A stretch of DNA of 64,000 nt from NCBI RefSeq assembly GCF_018687715.1, contig NC_056755.1, positions 31,088,501 through 31,152,500 of the forward strand, in the 5' to 3' direction. The notes below the pieces were generated by a model that was not told the origin of the DNA, did no database searches, and saw only the letters and a program-made list of their open reading frames with translations. This stretch comes from Carya illinoinensis (taxonomy: Eukaryota > Streptophyta > Magnoliopsida > Fagales > Juglandaceae). The position numbers were made by a program, and so were the translations under genes. Shown here one piece after another: positions 34,869 through 47,152 of this stretch (the first letter of the stretch is position 1; each line of letters opens with the position of its first letter).

Positions 34869-35399
34869 TCAAACCTCCCGTTGCTCACCGCCACCTTCCT
34901 CTTGCTCCATTGAGACGTTGTCATTAAAAGTTGGAGAGCTTGATTCTGCTTCAAGGTTGTTTGGGATATTGAAATATTGTTGGATTGAATCATATATATT
35001 GAATAATATAGTAGATATACCATTGAGTAATTCAATAATATGTAGATTAATATATGGATCGAGTAATATCCTTATGGTAAATAGAGATAAAATAGCTCAC
35101 TCGAAGGCAGAGAAGATGATCAATACTAAACAAGTACATGCAAGAACACTAGAGATGTAACAAATAAGCCCAAAGACATGGCGGTATATAGCATTTGGAA
35201 TGGCTCCGGATAATTCCATCAATGCTAAGAAGTGTACACATATAACTCCAATGAGAAAAGATATGATTATTTGATGTGTCTCAAATGTAGAGGAGCCTGA
35301 GTTCAGATACCCTACTTGAAGAAGGTTTACCAAAACTTGAATAAGAATTTGGATGGTGACTGAGAATCGGATGGATAGACTGGGGAATCCAAGATTCAA
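34869..35399 (-). pseudogene. Membrane-gene copy X2, exon 2 with one stop
   Basis: A continuous frame of 177 codons is interrupted only by TGA at 35097-35099, where the paralogue has tryptophan (FGWAILS). It otherwise resembles the gene at 20786-21658 and extends further at the C-terminus (SMEQEEGGGEQREV, stop at 34869). Exon 1 and the splice acceptor are not recognisable upstream, so the copy is both truncated and nonsense-mutated. Its 3' flank (34565-34868) matches 20400-20700. Confidence 0.8.
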
Positions 35400-35539
35400 G
35401 TGTAAATATTTGGATTAATGCAAAAACGTTGTAGATATATTATTATATCCTATACTATAACTGATAGTAATGCTCTCAATTCAAAATAGAGTTGTAAAGA
35501 AAATATAAAATTAGAGTTGTCTCTATTATTATTATTATT

Positions 35540-36162
35540 ATTAATGCAATTAATTAATTTGTTATGGTCAGACTCGAAGCACCTAGGCTTATAATATTTC
35601 AACATGAGTAACAAAGAAATTGAAATACTTAAAAGAAAGTTGAAGGTGATTAGGATGGAAACTACTAATTAAGGATGCTACATTAATCTTGTTTTGGTTT
35701 GTAGTGATCAAGATCAGCCAGTTGGAGGATTCCCAGGTCTATCCATCCGAACTAATTAAGGACACTACATTAACCTTGTTTTGGTAAACCTTCTTCAAGT
35801 ACGGTATCAGAACTCAAGCTTCTTTCCATTTGAAACACACCAAATAATCATATCTTTTTTTATTGGAGTTATATGTGTTCACTTCCTAGCATTGATGGAA
35901 TTATCCCAATCCATTCCAAATGCTATCTACCGCCTTGTTGTTGGGCTTATTTGTTATATCTCGGGTTTTCTCGCATATACTTGTTTAGGATTGATCATTT
36001 TCCCTACCTCTGGGTGGGTTATTTTATCTCTATTTATCATAAGGATATTACTCGATCCATATATTAATACACATATCATTGAATTACTCAATGGTATATC
36101 TACCATAGTATTCAATATAAATGATTCAATCCAGAAATATTTCAATATCCCAAACAATGCCT
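35540..36162 (+). pseudogene. Membrane-gene copy X3, rearranged exon 2
   Basis: It carries the intron end and acceptor (gtagtgatcaagatcagcc at about 35700). Exon 2 then breaks after about 45 bases, where unrelated sequence and a second intron-like piece intervene, and it resumes as VNLLQVRYQNSSFFPFETHQII. It reads to YFNIPNN (36159), where a short repeat of aatgcctgctgctg begins. It faces PIGV copy D tail to tail, as the intact gene faces copy B. Confidence 0.78.
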
Positions 36163-36409
36163 GCTGCTGTAGAATGCCTGCTGCTGCTGCAGAATGCCTG
36201 CACCCCCAGAGTTACAGTACAGAAATACATTTTCTCAGGCCAATGTTGCAACAAAAGCTTCATCTCAAACCTACAGGAACGAACAGCTTCCCTATCCTGT
36301 AAAAAAATAAAGCTCCACATGATGCTAATTTTTTATTTCATTCAGTTTTTGGCACAATGCTAATTTACATTCAGAATGAAAGGCAATCTTGCTTTACCGC
36401 TAAGACAAG

Positions 36410-38010
36410 AAGTTGATTTTAGCTCTTATCGTTCTGCATATGAAAACAATCCAAGCTGAGGTAAATGATGCAAATCCACGTGCATTTAGACCAGCTCTTA
36501 GGTAAGAGGGCCACGACCGACCTTATCATATGAAAGGATAAAAGTTTGAAAATAGCAAACTGCCAAGAAGTATGTAGGCTGCAGAGTATGCCCAAATCAG
36601 ATATGCCCATCTCTTCAGAAAAACCCTATCTTCAATAATGGCAATCCAGCAAATTTAAAATATACTTGAAAACGGCTAATTTAAAATATACTTGAAAACA
36701 GCTAGAAGCAAAACAAAGAACTACTTTATACTCCTAATGACGAACCAGAGTGCAGCACTTCAAGTGTAAGTCCAGAAGTAGATTGTTATACGCAAGTTTT
36801 TATTAATTGAAAATAAGCAACATTTTCGAAGGATCCATACACTGGGATTGTTATTCACAAAAGATTATAAGGCAACATCACCGAAATTGTTAAGCTTCTT
36901 TCCAAAGACACCAATTAAAAGATTTTATTTTATTTTTTATTTTTAATAATAGACACCGATTAAAAGATTGTAGTTCCAAGGCCTGCATTACGAAGCACTT
37001 GGAAGACAGTTGCAGATTTTCAGTTTTTTTTGGACAGGCAAGTTTGAAGTTTATTTGGGAATACTCCATGCTTCACAAACTATAAACAAATCAATGCAAA
37101 TTTATTTGAAAGCATCTTGTGCTTCACAGAAATAAAGAAATAAAAAGAGACATTTATTTGTCAATGTTTTCCTGAGTTATAAGTGGGATATATATTTGCA
37201 AAATGGTGCTCAATTTTGTAGAACTCAGGTGTTTTTGTTCATTCTCTTTTGTTATTCTAATAGGGGAGCATAAATTGATCAAGTGGCTGTACACCTCTAT
37301 TGGGCACCCAATAGACAACCACATATAGCAGGTCAACTTTCTTGCGAGCAAAAAGAAGAAACTCGGCACAGGTTATCTAGTCCTACTTCCAAACCTATGA
37401 AGCTGTAGACATAACCCCCACAGACCTCCATATGATTATCAGCAAGCATACCCTTTACATGCCCAAAACTAAGTTGAACCACCACGAGAAAGCAACCAGT
37501 GCAAAATAAATTAGTAAGGCCAATTTATAAATGGTATAATCTTCAACAGATCAAAGCAAATAATCAAAGTTAACAGATGAATGAGTCTAACCTGCACATG
37601 CATGACAAAAAATGCTGTGGCTGCCATAAATGCCAATTGCAGAATAAATGGGAGACAAGAGACAGTCAAGTATCCCAGCTTTGCTAATGAATCATTTTCC
37701 AGTGGGAGAGCAACAGGATCCCCTCTAGTCATATGCTTCCTCTGTCTAAGAGTGTGATGCCCTGTTGCAAGCAATCATTGGCTGTAAATGTTGTTCATCA
37801 TAATGAAAAATGATGGATCACACCTCTAAAGGATATAGTTAGCTCATGTGCCCAATTACACACCGCAAGTAGACACATGAAAGTATGGGCCACAGTATAA
37901 GGTAGAAGAAATTAGAATGAGCCAAACACTAAATATGAAAAAATATGAGTACGCTTCTGGGCACTCTGTAGAAAGAGACCTAAATAAATGTCTAAAGATA
38001 GGACTCTACC
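36410..38010 (-). pseudogene. PIGV: GPI mannosyltransferase 2 (PIG-V), copy D, 3' part
   Basis: Reading leftwards: intron sequence (38010-37790, matching copy C at 23174-23400), then an exon from about 37774 with RKHMTRGDPVALPLENDSLAKLGYLTVS and PFILQLAFMAATAFFVMHVQ, with a GT donor at 37591. The last exon (about 36620-36526) gives the LIWAYSAAYILLGSLLF..FYPF-type C-terminus with TGA at 36526, but the segment encoding RFLSASPPLYWFAS is not seen and is probably deleted. No 5' exons are attached. The PIG-V C-terminal region lies in the ER membrane. The truncation makes it a pseudogene. Confidence 0.83.
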
Positions 38011-40080
38011 GGCGTGACGAATCCTAGTGCAGGGGAGAAGCAAAGTTGAAGAAGGGGGGTTTAAAGCTAATCACAAGCTCTTAACACTCTCATCTCTGCT
38101 ATCCTTCACGAAGTAATCAAAGAGAAACTCGAAGAGAAGAGAGAGAGAGAGAGAGATGACGGCGGAAAACCTAAGTAGTTCATTTTTATTTATAAATGCG
38201 GGGTATCGGATTGTAAATCTGAAACTCGCTTTAAGTTACCCGCATCTAGACCATAAAGGTCCGGATTTTATAATCCGGTTTTCAGTCCCGATCAAATCCG
38301 GGCCAAAACCTGGAACCGAAATCTTGATATCTTGATTTCGGAAAAAATTCAGCCCAGATGAACAATCCTAGGCGGAGGTCCTTTTCTGAACGTTTAGAAC
38401 TCTAGGAGTGAGCACTGGGAATCCAAGTTCTCACACAGTACTTGAAGAAGGTTTACCTACCCTAATGAGAAGTTGGATAGTGAGTAGGAATCGGATTGAT
38501 AGGCATTAAGTAGTAGAGAAAAACTCAAGGCCGATCGGGTGAGGTTGTTATTTTTACACCCACTAATAAAAGTTGGCCACATAGGAGGTGTAGGAACTAA
38601 ACATCTACACCTGCACGTAGAGTTTCTCTTCTCCCTCCCACGCGTTATTCTTCTTCCTCCTCCCACGTAGAACTAAACATTCTTCTATATTTGACTGTGA
38701 GCTAACTTCTCCTGGCCTTCATTTTACTTTCATTTTCAAGGACTCCACTATGTTAAGGTATATTTTCTTGTCCCTCTAATTTTTCTATCACTCCCCCTTC
38801 ATGCATAACATTTTGGGCTTCATAGCTTGCTTGTGAGCCTAAATTCAATAATTTTTTTTTACACTGTCAATTTGGTTCCCATGTTCTGCCTTTCGATTTA
38901 ATTTTTCTATATCTACCTTTTGTGTATGTGGTTGTCTAAGTTTTGGGTATTGGCACCTTCTAATATGTAGTTAAGTGATTGATGTGAAGAAGAAGCTTTG
39001 TTTGATTGTGCATATAAAACACTAGTTTGGATTCGTGCTAGCAGCTCTTTGATTTAGTTCGGTATAAAAAAAGCACTTAAAGTAATTAAGGCAATCAAAT
39101 ATATTACCAGTGGTTATTGCATTCCCACTCTTAGCCCAAAGTTATGCAATTGGTGTCAATTAAAAAAAGTTCCCAACATATTAGAAGAGTTATTAGATTT
39201 TTGTAATCCCATGAGCTGTCATTTTTATATTTTAACAAAAATATATCCAAAAATTCTCAATTAAATATATCCAATAATTTTTCGTTAGAAAACTAATGCC
39301 TAATGGCATTATTGAGATGTGACATCAATTGGTTTTCTACCATTCCTTCATTTTTTTGTCAAAAGTTTTCTCATTCTACTTTCAATGTTATCGGTTTGAA
39401 TGATGTATGCCTAGTGTTGCATATGCATAAACCCAATTATTGCCAAACTCCTAGAATTTGGTCAATGCAGTTTGTAAGGAGGAAAAGAAAATGACATGAA
39501 AAAAAAAAAAATACTATAGCCCATGAAACATGAGCTACAAACAGGACAAACATCTATATAAAAAAAAGAATTTAATGTTACTGAAACCAAACATAAGAAG
39601 AGGTCAAATAGTTTACCATTCCCACAAGGATCCTCATCATTGGTTGCTGTCATTGACAACAAACTAATGCCCTTTTGATCCAGGATAAGCTCCTGATTTG
39701 TTTTAAACGAAGTCAAACATTTATTTTTAGTTTTTATCAAATTCAAACATTTTTCAAAAAAGCACCTTTAATTATCTGGACTTTTGCCTTCCAAATAGAT
39801 CCCAAAGGAAAATCAAACTCTAACATGCTTGTAACACCCAAGAGTAAGCAAACTCTCATCCACCCTAAACCTCCTATAAAACTAAAAACTTTCCAATTAA
39901 AGGTGCTTTTTCTAAAGAACAGACCCTAAATTCATTAAAGAAAAAAGAAGAATTTGCCTAAATATAAATACGAAGGAGAACCCAGTCTTCCCTTACACCT
40001 TGGTCACCTATTGTAACACTTGTCTTCATCTTTTTATACACAATCGAATTTGTTTACTAAAAACAAAAGGCATAGCCCAA
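38011..40080. other. AT-rich sequence without a recognised gene
   Basis: At 38380-38500 a chimera of PIGV-upstream sequence (tgaacgtttagaac) and membrane-gene sequence (acttgaagaaggttta) shows another rearranged scrap of the duplicated block. A (GA)n run lies near 38130-38155. The rest shows no coding or RNA signal. Confidence 0.5.
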
Positions 40081-40122
40081 GTATACATACTTTTCTTCTT
40101 CCAAACTCGCGTTCTCTCTTCC

Positions 40123-40420
40123 TTCTTTCTCTTCTCCTTCTCTCTCCCTACCAGTCTATTCCTTCTTTCTCATCTTCGGGGTTTTTTTTTTCTCTTCTTT
40201 CTCTTCTTCTTCCCTCTTTCTCTCGCCTAGTCTCTTTCTTTCTCAGCTCCTTTCCCCTATTTCTCCCTTGTCTTTTCTCTACATCACACATTCTAGTTTT
40301 TTTCTGTTCTTTCTCTTCTCCTTCTCTCTCCCTACCAGTCTCTTCCTTCTTTCTCTTCTTCGGGTATTTTTTTTGTTCTTTCTCTTCTTCTTTCCTCTGT
40401 TTTTCCCTTGGCTCTTCTTC
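40123..40420. repeat. Pyrimidine-rich tandem duplication, period 184 bp
   Basis: The segment starting ttctttctcttctccttctc at 40123 recurs at 40307 with few changes, including ccctaccagtct. The open frames here are only Ser/Leu/Phe or Arg/Lys/Glu low-complexity translations. Confidence 0.8.
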
Positions 40421-41775
40421 TTCCATTTTCACTTCAATCAAGTCCAGCACAACACTGCTTTGGTTATATCTCCAGCACATTGGATAACATACACGATAAA
40501 ATCTAAAACCCTAGTCTTGATTTTAGTCAGTGCAATTGCAACGTTTGGGTTTTTTTTTTTTTTTTTTGGGTTGATGTTGTTTAGGTTTGTTTGGTGACAT
40601 AGATTGAGTTACATTTTTTTTGTTGACACTGTTTGGGTTTTTTCTTGTGGCTCTTGACTTGATTCTGGTTGTTGATAGGTATTTTTGCTCCAATTGATGA
40701 ATGTAAAGGACTATCCATAGCTTTTCAGTTGATAGGAACTGAAACATTTTTAGAGTGTATCATTGAGGTATCATTTTTAAAGCTCTATGTCAGACTTGTC
40801 TTGGAAAAATTCGGTTCTAAACATACTAATAATTCCCTGCCCTTCCAGTCATTGTGGTGGTGGAGAATTGGCATATTACTTGTTAACCTTTGGAATATTC
40901 TTGACTCTGGGTGGCCCAAGTTGAATATATACAAGCATGCATGGAAGATGGATTCCATGCATGCAATATTGGGTGGTTTGCATCATGGGGCTCTCTATTA
41001 ATGTTTTTTTTTTTTAGGGGAAAAAAAGAGAAGAAGAGTGCACCTCACGATCACTTTCATAGGTTGACTTAATCATAACCCAAAATGCAAGCTGAGGCTC
41101 TCAGCCTCTCTGCTCAACTCATATTAATTCATACATCTAAACCAGCTTTCCTTGAAGGTGAAAAGAGAGCAACCTCCATTCACTTGGGTCTTATTCTTGA
41201 GAGCAACATTGTTGATCTTTTTTATCATTTGGTGGAGGGGACCCTTGATCAATTCCACACACACACACACACGCACACATACATAGATACATAGATACTT
41301 TAGTTGATACTGATCTTTTCTTTTATTTATTTTTTCCTGTTTGCCTAACAAATGATGATCATATGAATATTGGGAATTGGTCGCGATTGTTTTTTCCTAG
41401 GGTAATATTTTATGGGTATATGTCGAAGAAAAAGACAAATTTATATTTATTAATAACATGGATGATATTAATGTAACTGGTTTGCCGAACCATTTCCTAC
41501 CTTTTGATGTCTTTTTAGGGCTCATTTTAAAATAATTAATGACAATGCCAATCTAGCTAGCTAGCTTGACATTTTCCCCAACACATCATTAATCATTAAT
41601 CTTAAAATATTGCATAGTCCACTTTTGATAAGTTCTGGTACTTAATGTTGGGTTAATTAGCCGCTTAATTAATTAATTAGGGGTACAACTGGTGCATGAC
41701 ATTAAGCTTGAAATGTACATGAGTCTAACCCATGATTGTTATTAAAACCATCTCAACTAAAACCTACATATATTA
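40421..41775. other. No gene recognised
   Basis: Mixed sequence with T-runs, an (AC)n run near 41258-41280 and no protein or RNA similarity that I can support. Confidence 0.5.
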
Positions 41776-42962
41776 GACAAGTTTGATGTAAAATCTGATG
41801 AAAGTATCTTTCTCGGGTATTCTACTAATAGTAAAGCTTATAGAGTATTCAATAAAAAGACTTTGACTGTACAATAATCTATGCATGTAGTATTTGATGA
41901 ATCTAATTCTCTACTCTCCAAGAAATTCATTGATGAAGAAACAAGAGGTATAAATAATACGAAAAGTCTCAATCTCAATAAAGAGAATACAATAGAGGAA
42001 GTCCAACATGGAAATATCAGGAAAGATCATCAAAATTTAATATAAGATGCAACCAAACATTGGAAATTTGTGAAAGATCATCCAGTAGAACAAATTATAG
42101 GAGAACCTTCACGAGGTGTAAGTACTCGGTCATCTGTTAGAAATATTTGCAATCATACTGCTTTTCTATCTCAGATTGAACCCAAAAATATTGATGAAGC
42201 ACTTCTTGATGAATCTTGGATTCTAGCTGTGCAAGAAGAGTTAAATCGATTTGAAAGAAATGATGTTTGGACACTTGTTCCTAGACCCAAAAATCATACT
42301 ATTATTGAAACAAAATGGGTTTTTAGAAACAAGAAAGATGAGTCCAGAATTATTACTAGAAATAAGGCTCGACTTTCAATCATCTCCAAAAGAATCAAAT
42401 TTAATTGCAGTTAAGCACATTCTTAAATATCTTAGTAGTACAATTGACCTAGGGTTATGGTACCCTAAGTACACATCTTTCGATCTAATCAGTTACATAG
42501 ATACAGATTATGCTGGTTGTAAAATTGATCGAAAAAGCACTAGTGGAGCATGTCATTTCTTAGGTCATGCACTAATTTCCTGGTTTAGTAAAAAGTAATA
42601 TTCTGTTGCACTATCTACTACTGAGGCAGAATATGTTGCTACGGGTAGTTGTTGTGCTCAAGTTCTTTACATGAAGCAATAACTTGAAGATTTTAAACTC
42701 AAGCATAATCACATTCCAATCAAATGTGATAATACAAGTGCTATAAATCTTTCAAAGGACCCAATACAATATTCTAGAACTAAGCATATTGAAATAAGAT
42801 ATCATTTTCTTCGAAATCATGTGCAGAAAGGCGATACAGTACTAGAATTCACAAACACACACGATCAGTTAGTAGATATTTTCATAAAACCTTTACCAAA
42901 AGATAGATTATGTATCATTAGAAGAGAAATAGGTATGATGGATGCTATGAATATCTCTTAAA
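41776..42962 (+). pseudogene. SIRE-type copia pol with reverse transcriptase deleted
   Basis: The start is integrase C-terminal (DKFDVKSDESIFLGYSTNSKAY). A linker and the beginning of reverse transcriptase follow (IEPKNIDEALLDESWI, then WVFRNKKDES.. to NKAR at about 42370). The frame then jumps straight to the pre-RNase H region (SPKESNLIAVKHILKYL). The reverse transcriptase core with YVDD is gone. RNase H reads DYAGCKIDRKSTSGACHFLG, a TAA, then TTEAEYVATGSCCAQ and TKHIEIRYHFLRNHV. It ends near 42962. Deletion, frameshift and stops make it dead. Confidence 0.88.
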
Positions 42963-43996
42963 AGATAGACCAGAGTCAATAAAAATAGAGAGAGAGTTTT
43001 TAAATATTTTTACGTAAACTTGAGGTTCTTAGCCTCATGTTTGAGATAATCATTCTCTTCATATAATATCATGTCATCCCTATCCATGAGAACTGGCAAA
43101 AGGAATGAAGAATCTAATAGAGATTTCAACTATTTATTCTTCTACCGAAGGATTCCTTCCCTTGTGTGTTGACTCTTGAACAATTCACTGAAGTACAACA
43201 ATTTGTTCTTTAAGCTTTTCAACCTCATGGTTTCTGGCTTGTAGTCGCTGAGAAAAAGTAACTATAGAGGAGAAGTAGCGAGTGCCGAGACTCACCAAGT
43301 TGTAGATAGCATCAGAGTCTGACTTATTAGTAAAATTATTATTCTCTTACTGTAACATGGCACCAATGGTAGCTGCAGAAAGGACAAGAGATTGAGGTGT
43401 ACAATATCTCATGGATGAATCCAGATGAATATTAGAAGAATGAGCTATTGAGAAAAGGATTGAAAGTTTAAAGCGAAAATGTTGAAGAAATGCAGATGAG
43501 TTATAGAGATAAGAAGAAGATTTGATGCGGATTGGATGAACTTTCAAACTGATTTTATAGAGATAGCATAAAGAACAAGACAATATATCATCTAAGTCAA
43601 GGAGTAATATATATATATATATTTTTGTATCCGATGGGTGAAAATGACATTTTCTTTTAGAAACTCGGAGCCTTCAATTAAGCGATTTTTCAAATCTTCA
43701 GCCACACTTGTCAGGTTACGTGCAGCTCCAATTTTTCAACTATCTACAGTATCTATTAACACACCATTTTTTTCAGTCCATTTACTTGTTGCAGATCCTT
43801 TTTAATGATGCCAAAAGGGAGAGAAGTTTTAGGCTAGAACATTAACATTATTTGAATTGCTAAATTTATTATATATGCTTGGAATTATATTTATACTTTT
43901 ACTTGAAAAACTAATGCACATTCTCAGGGAGAGCTTAAGTATCAATACAGACGTCAGGTTCTATCAAGAATTTGTCATCATCAAAAAGGGGGAGAT
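42963..43996 (+). other. SIRE element sequence between RNase H and 3' LTR
   Basis: SIRE/Maximus elements often carry an envelope-like frame here. I see only short frames on both strands and no membrane-protein pattern, so no such gene is called. It ends in the polypurine tract aaaaagggggaga (about 43983-43995). Confidence 0.5.
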
Positions 43997-45390
43997 TGTT
44001 GAACCCAATGTTTCAAGTTTCATGTAATTATATATCTACATATTGATTTGGATGATAATAAATGAATTCAAAGAATAAAGGAATCCAAGCTCAAGTTGTC
44101 TACACAATGAAGTCAAGCAAATCAAGAAATCAAGTATGAGTAAGAAGGGAACAAGTTCACATTAAAACTTATAGAGTAATGTTGTAAATCTCTTAAAAAC
44201 TCGAAATTATGATTAAGACTCAAAATTAATATTTTATCATAAAGAATTAAAATACATTTTTCACATGTGCATGAATATTTTGAAAATTAAATTTGAAAAT
44301 TTTAAAAGATGATTGATTGTTATCTTTCACATGTGCATAACATGATTAAAAGTTTGAATTTTAAAAATATTAAAGATGATTGATTGTCATATTTCACATG
44401 TGCATGTTTTATTTGAATATTTTTAAAAGTGATTGATGCTCTTTTTGACTTATGCAAAAAGTAGATGATTTTGTTTGAAAATTTTGAAAATATTAAAAAT
44501 GATTGATTGTCATATTTCATATGTGCATGCTTTATTTGAATATATTTAAAAGTGATTGATGCTATTTTTGACTTATGTAAAAGGTCAATAATTTTGTTTG
44601 AAAATTTTAAAAAATAAAGTATACTCCTTTTGTCATATGCCAAAAGTAAAAGATTAGGTTTGAAATTTTTGAAAAGTGAATGATGTTGCCTTTGATAATT
44701 GAAAAAGAAGAACCTTTTATTTGAATTTTTTTTAAAAAGTGAATGATGTTGTCTTTGACATGTGAATCTTTTTAAATTTGAATATGAAGTCTCATATGCT
44801 TATAAATAGATCATTTGAGAGTTTCACATTCACAAAACCAAGAGCATACAACATTCATTCAAAACTTTATTCTCTTTTCTCTAAACATTGAGCCTTAACC
44901 TTTGTTCATTTTGAGAGATATAGTTTGCGCTGTATTGTTCTTATTTCACTCATTAAGGAGTATTCTCTGATAACCTACCCACTATCAGCTCGTGTATCAG
45001 TAAAAGGGTGTATATAACCCTTGTGCGTGTAGAAAGTGTTCTACACAGTAAATAGTTGAATCACCACGTGTAAGGTGATTGCAAGTGTAGAGGGTGTTAT
45101 ACACGGATCCTTTGTAGCGGTGTTGTTCAAATGTGTAATAGGTTTCTATCTCCACCTGAAGGAGGTTGAATAGTGAATTTGGAGATCCTCAATGGGTAGC
45201 TTGAGGCAAGGACGTAGATAGTGGGGCCGAACCTCGTTAACATACTGAGTTTGTTTCTTTCTTACTCTTACTCTCTATATTTATTGCTGCTTCATATTTT
45301 GTTTATATTTTATATTGTGTATTTGATTTATAATTGTTAATATTTAAATACAACCCAATTCACCCCCCTCTTGTATTAGTTATCTGGGCA
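43997..45390 (+). repeat. 3' LTR of the SIRE-type copia (right end approximate)
   Basis: It begins TGTTGAACCC directly after the polypurine tract and ends near ..cacccccctcttgtattag, a sequence common at the ends of SIRE LTRs. Within it, three copies of gattgattgt(c/t)at..tttca(c/t)atgtgcat (44311, 44378, 44501) form an irregular internal repeat. The length, near 1.4 kb, fits the clade. Confidence 0.68.
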
Positions 45391-45399
45391 ATAGGGTCA

Positions 45400-45960
45400 A
45401 GTAGCTTAAGGCATTACACCCATCTATTTGATACCCCACAAGAAAGGTAAATGTTAGACAGCTGAATAGCCGATCTAAACTTCTCCATGATGGGGATTGG
45501 GTAATTTGTTTGGGTGGCCATGGGGAAGGCTAGGTCACCAGGAGGGCTGGACCCACCTATTGACCCTCGTGTGGAGGTAGTCTGTTTGGGCAGTTGTGAC
45601 TGTACACGCTCCCCTTCGTTGACATCACAGGGAAGGTAAGTAAGAGATAGGCTGATGCTGATCCCACTCTTTGTCATGGCGGAAATTGAGGTAAGTTATT
45701 GGGTGGCCGAACGACTTGACCCACTCTCCCCTTCAGGAGGGATAAGATGGCTTTTGGCTCATCTCGTCCTCTGGAGCCTCACGGGGAGGTAAGTACCAGG
45801 CAGTTCAAGACTAGACTCACTCCCCTCTGTTGACAATCACAAGGAAAGTAAATTGTCAAGTAGCTGAGGGCTGACCTGCACTCCTCTTCGAGGAGGGTAG
45901 AGAACTTAGGCATGACCTTCCCCCTTGGTGTTCTATGGGGAGATAGGTTGTCATTGGAGG
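45400..45960. repeat. Degenerate repeats of about 70-80 bp in gypsy-associated sequence
   Basis: Several segments share the order (c)actcccctctgttgac..tcaca(a/g)gga(a)agtaa.. followed by a gctga/ggcag-type stretch. They lie beside minus-strand Tat-like gypsy sequence and may belong to it. Unit boundaries are blurred. Confidence 0.45.
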
Positions 45961-46079
45961 CTCCGTTGGTGGAGACATATGTTGGCGAAGATTAATGTTG
46001 GTGGAGATATTTGTTGACAGAGATATTGATCTTACACATTGAATTCTTGAAAAATTCACATTTTTCATTAATGAAGTTT

Positions 46080-47140
46080 ATATAACAAGCAGAAGTGAAA
46101 TTTAGAAATTAGAGGGCCCTTGGGGGGACCTGCTTGCCCCCTGGTTTTCTTGGCTTTTTCGTATGCACCCTCCTCTCCTCCTCCAAGTCGGTGGGTTAAG
46201 TCACTGATGAAAGCTAGCTGCGACTTCATATGAGGCACATACCCAACACTCCTTGAGGGTCTTCTCCTTCAAGGCTTCACCTTCTTAATGGGTTAAGCGG
46301 TGCTCTATGAGCACCCCACCAACTCTTGTTTCAGCACTTGCACGTAGCATTCTCATGACAGGACCTGTTCTCTTTGAATATCTCCTACTCCCCGAGAGGT
46401 CGAGGACTTCATTTTCAAATAGTACATAGAGGTGATTGCATTTAGGTTGTTGAGGGTTGGTTGGCTAATTATGGAATTATAAGATGAAGGGGCCTTTACG
46501 ACCAGCAAGTCAATCATGATAGAGGCCTTGTAGGGAGAACTGCCCACCAAAACAGACAGTGTGGTGGTCTCAATTGGTTGAATTGCCTCCCTTAAGAAGC
46601 CCTTGCGACATCAGAGCCAATTGGAGTCGGGTAGCATCTATTCCCATGCGAGTGAATGCATCCCAAAATAGGATGTCCACCTAGCTACTATTGTTATGAG
46701 GATCCTCCTTATGGTGAAGTTCGCGACTAGCATGGTCACCACCAAGGCATTGTCATGCGGGTAAAGCACCCCTTCCTTATCACCTTTCCCAAAGTAGATT
46801 ATGGGGGCAAGTTCGCTCCTCATGTACTTGGTCAAGCAATATGCAGTTGAGTACACCTCTCAATATTGTGTCTGATCTCCCTCAATGGGGGTCCTTCTTA
46901 GCACGGCGATTGGGGGGGACCACGCTAAGGCCCTCGCTCGATTTCCCTTTATTGTGGGCTTTCTACCTTTCTTAGCCTATCGCCCCTATTGGTGCTTTTC
47001 TCATTGGACCGCCTCTACCACACTTGCTCTATTCAGCAAGTGGGGGGGATATCACGGTGCTGGCTTATCTGACCAATCTATTTCTCCCCTTAGGGAGTGG
47101 TAGTTTTCTGTGTTGTGGGTGGTGGACTTATTGTAGATGC
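46080..47140 (-). pseudogene. Tat-like gypsy: gag zinc-knuckle region and protease, frame-broken
   Basis: Reading leftwards from 47140: YCIYNKSTTHNTENYHSL, the Tat-type Gag zinc knuckle with its last cysteine changed to tyrosine. After about 240 bases of linker with stops comes EGVLYPHDNALVVTMLVANFTIRRILI (about 46770-46690), which normally leads into the protease DNGSS active site, here replaced by frame-shifted sequence. Then IMIDLLVVKAPSSYNSIISQPTLNNLNAITS (about 46530-46430) matches the protease C-terminus and linker to reverse transcriptase. It continues the gag at 13592-14600 but on the opposite strand. Several stops and the lost active site make it inactive. Confidence 0.82.
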
Positions 47141-47152
47141 AATAACAGCAAG

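Noticed and set aside
40020..40600. Ser/Phe/Leu-rich and, on the other strand, Lys/Glu-rich frames of 110-155 codons
   Set aside because: These are low-complexity translations of a pyrimidine-rich tandem duplication.
42963..43996. Envelope-like gene of the SIRE element
   Set aside because: The location fits, but there is no continuous frame, signal peptide or coiled-coil pattern.
44280..44640. CRISPR-like array
   Set aside because: The repeats are irregularly spaced (67 and 123 bases), lie inside a plant LTR and lack uniform spacers.
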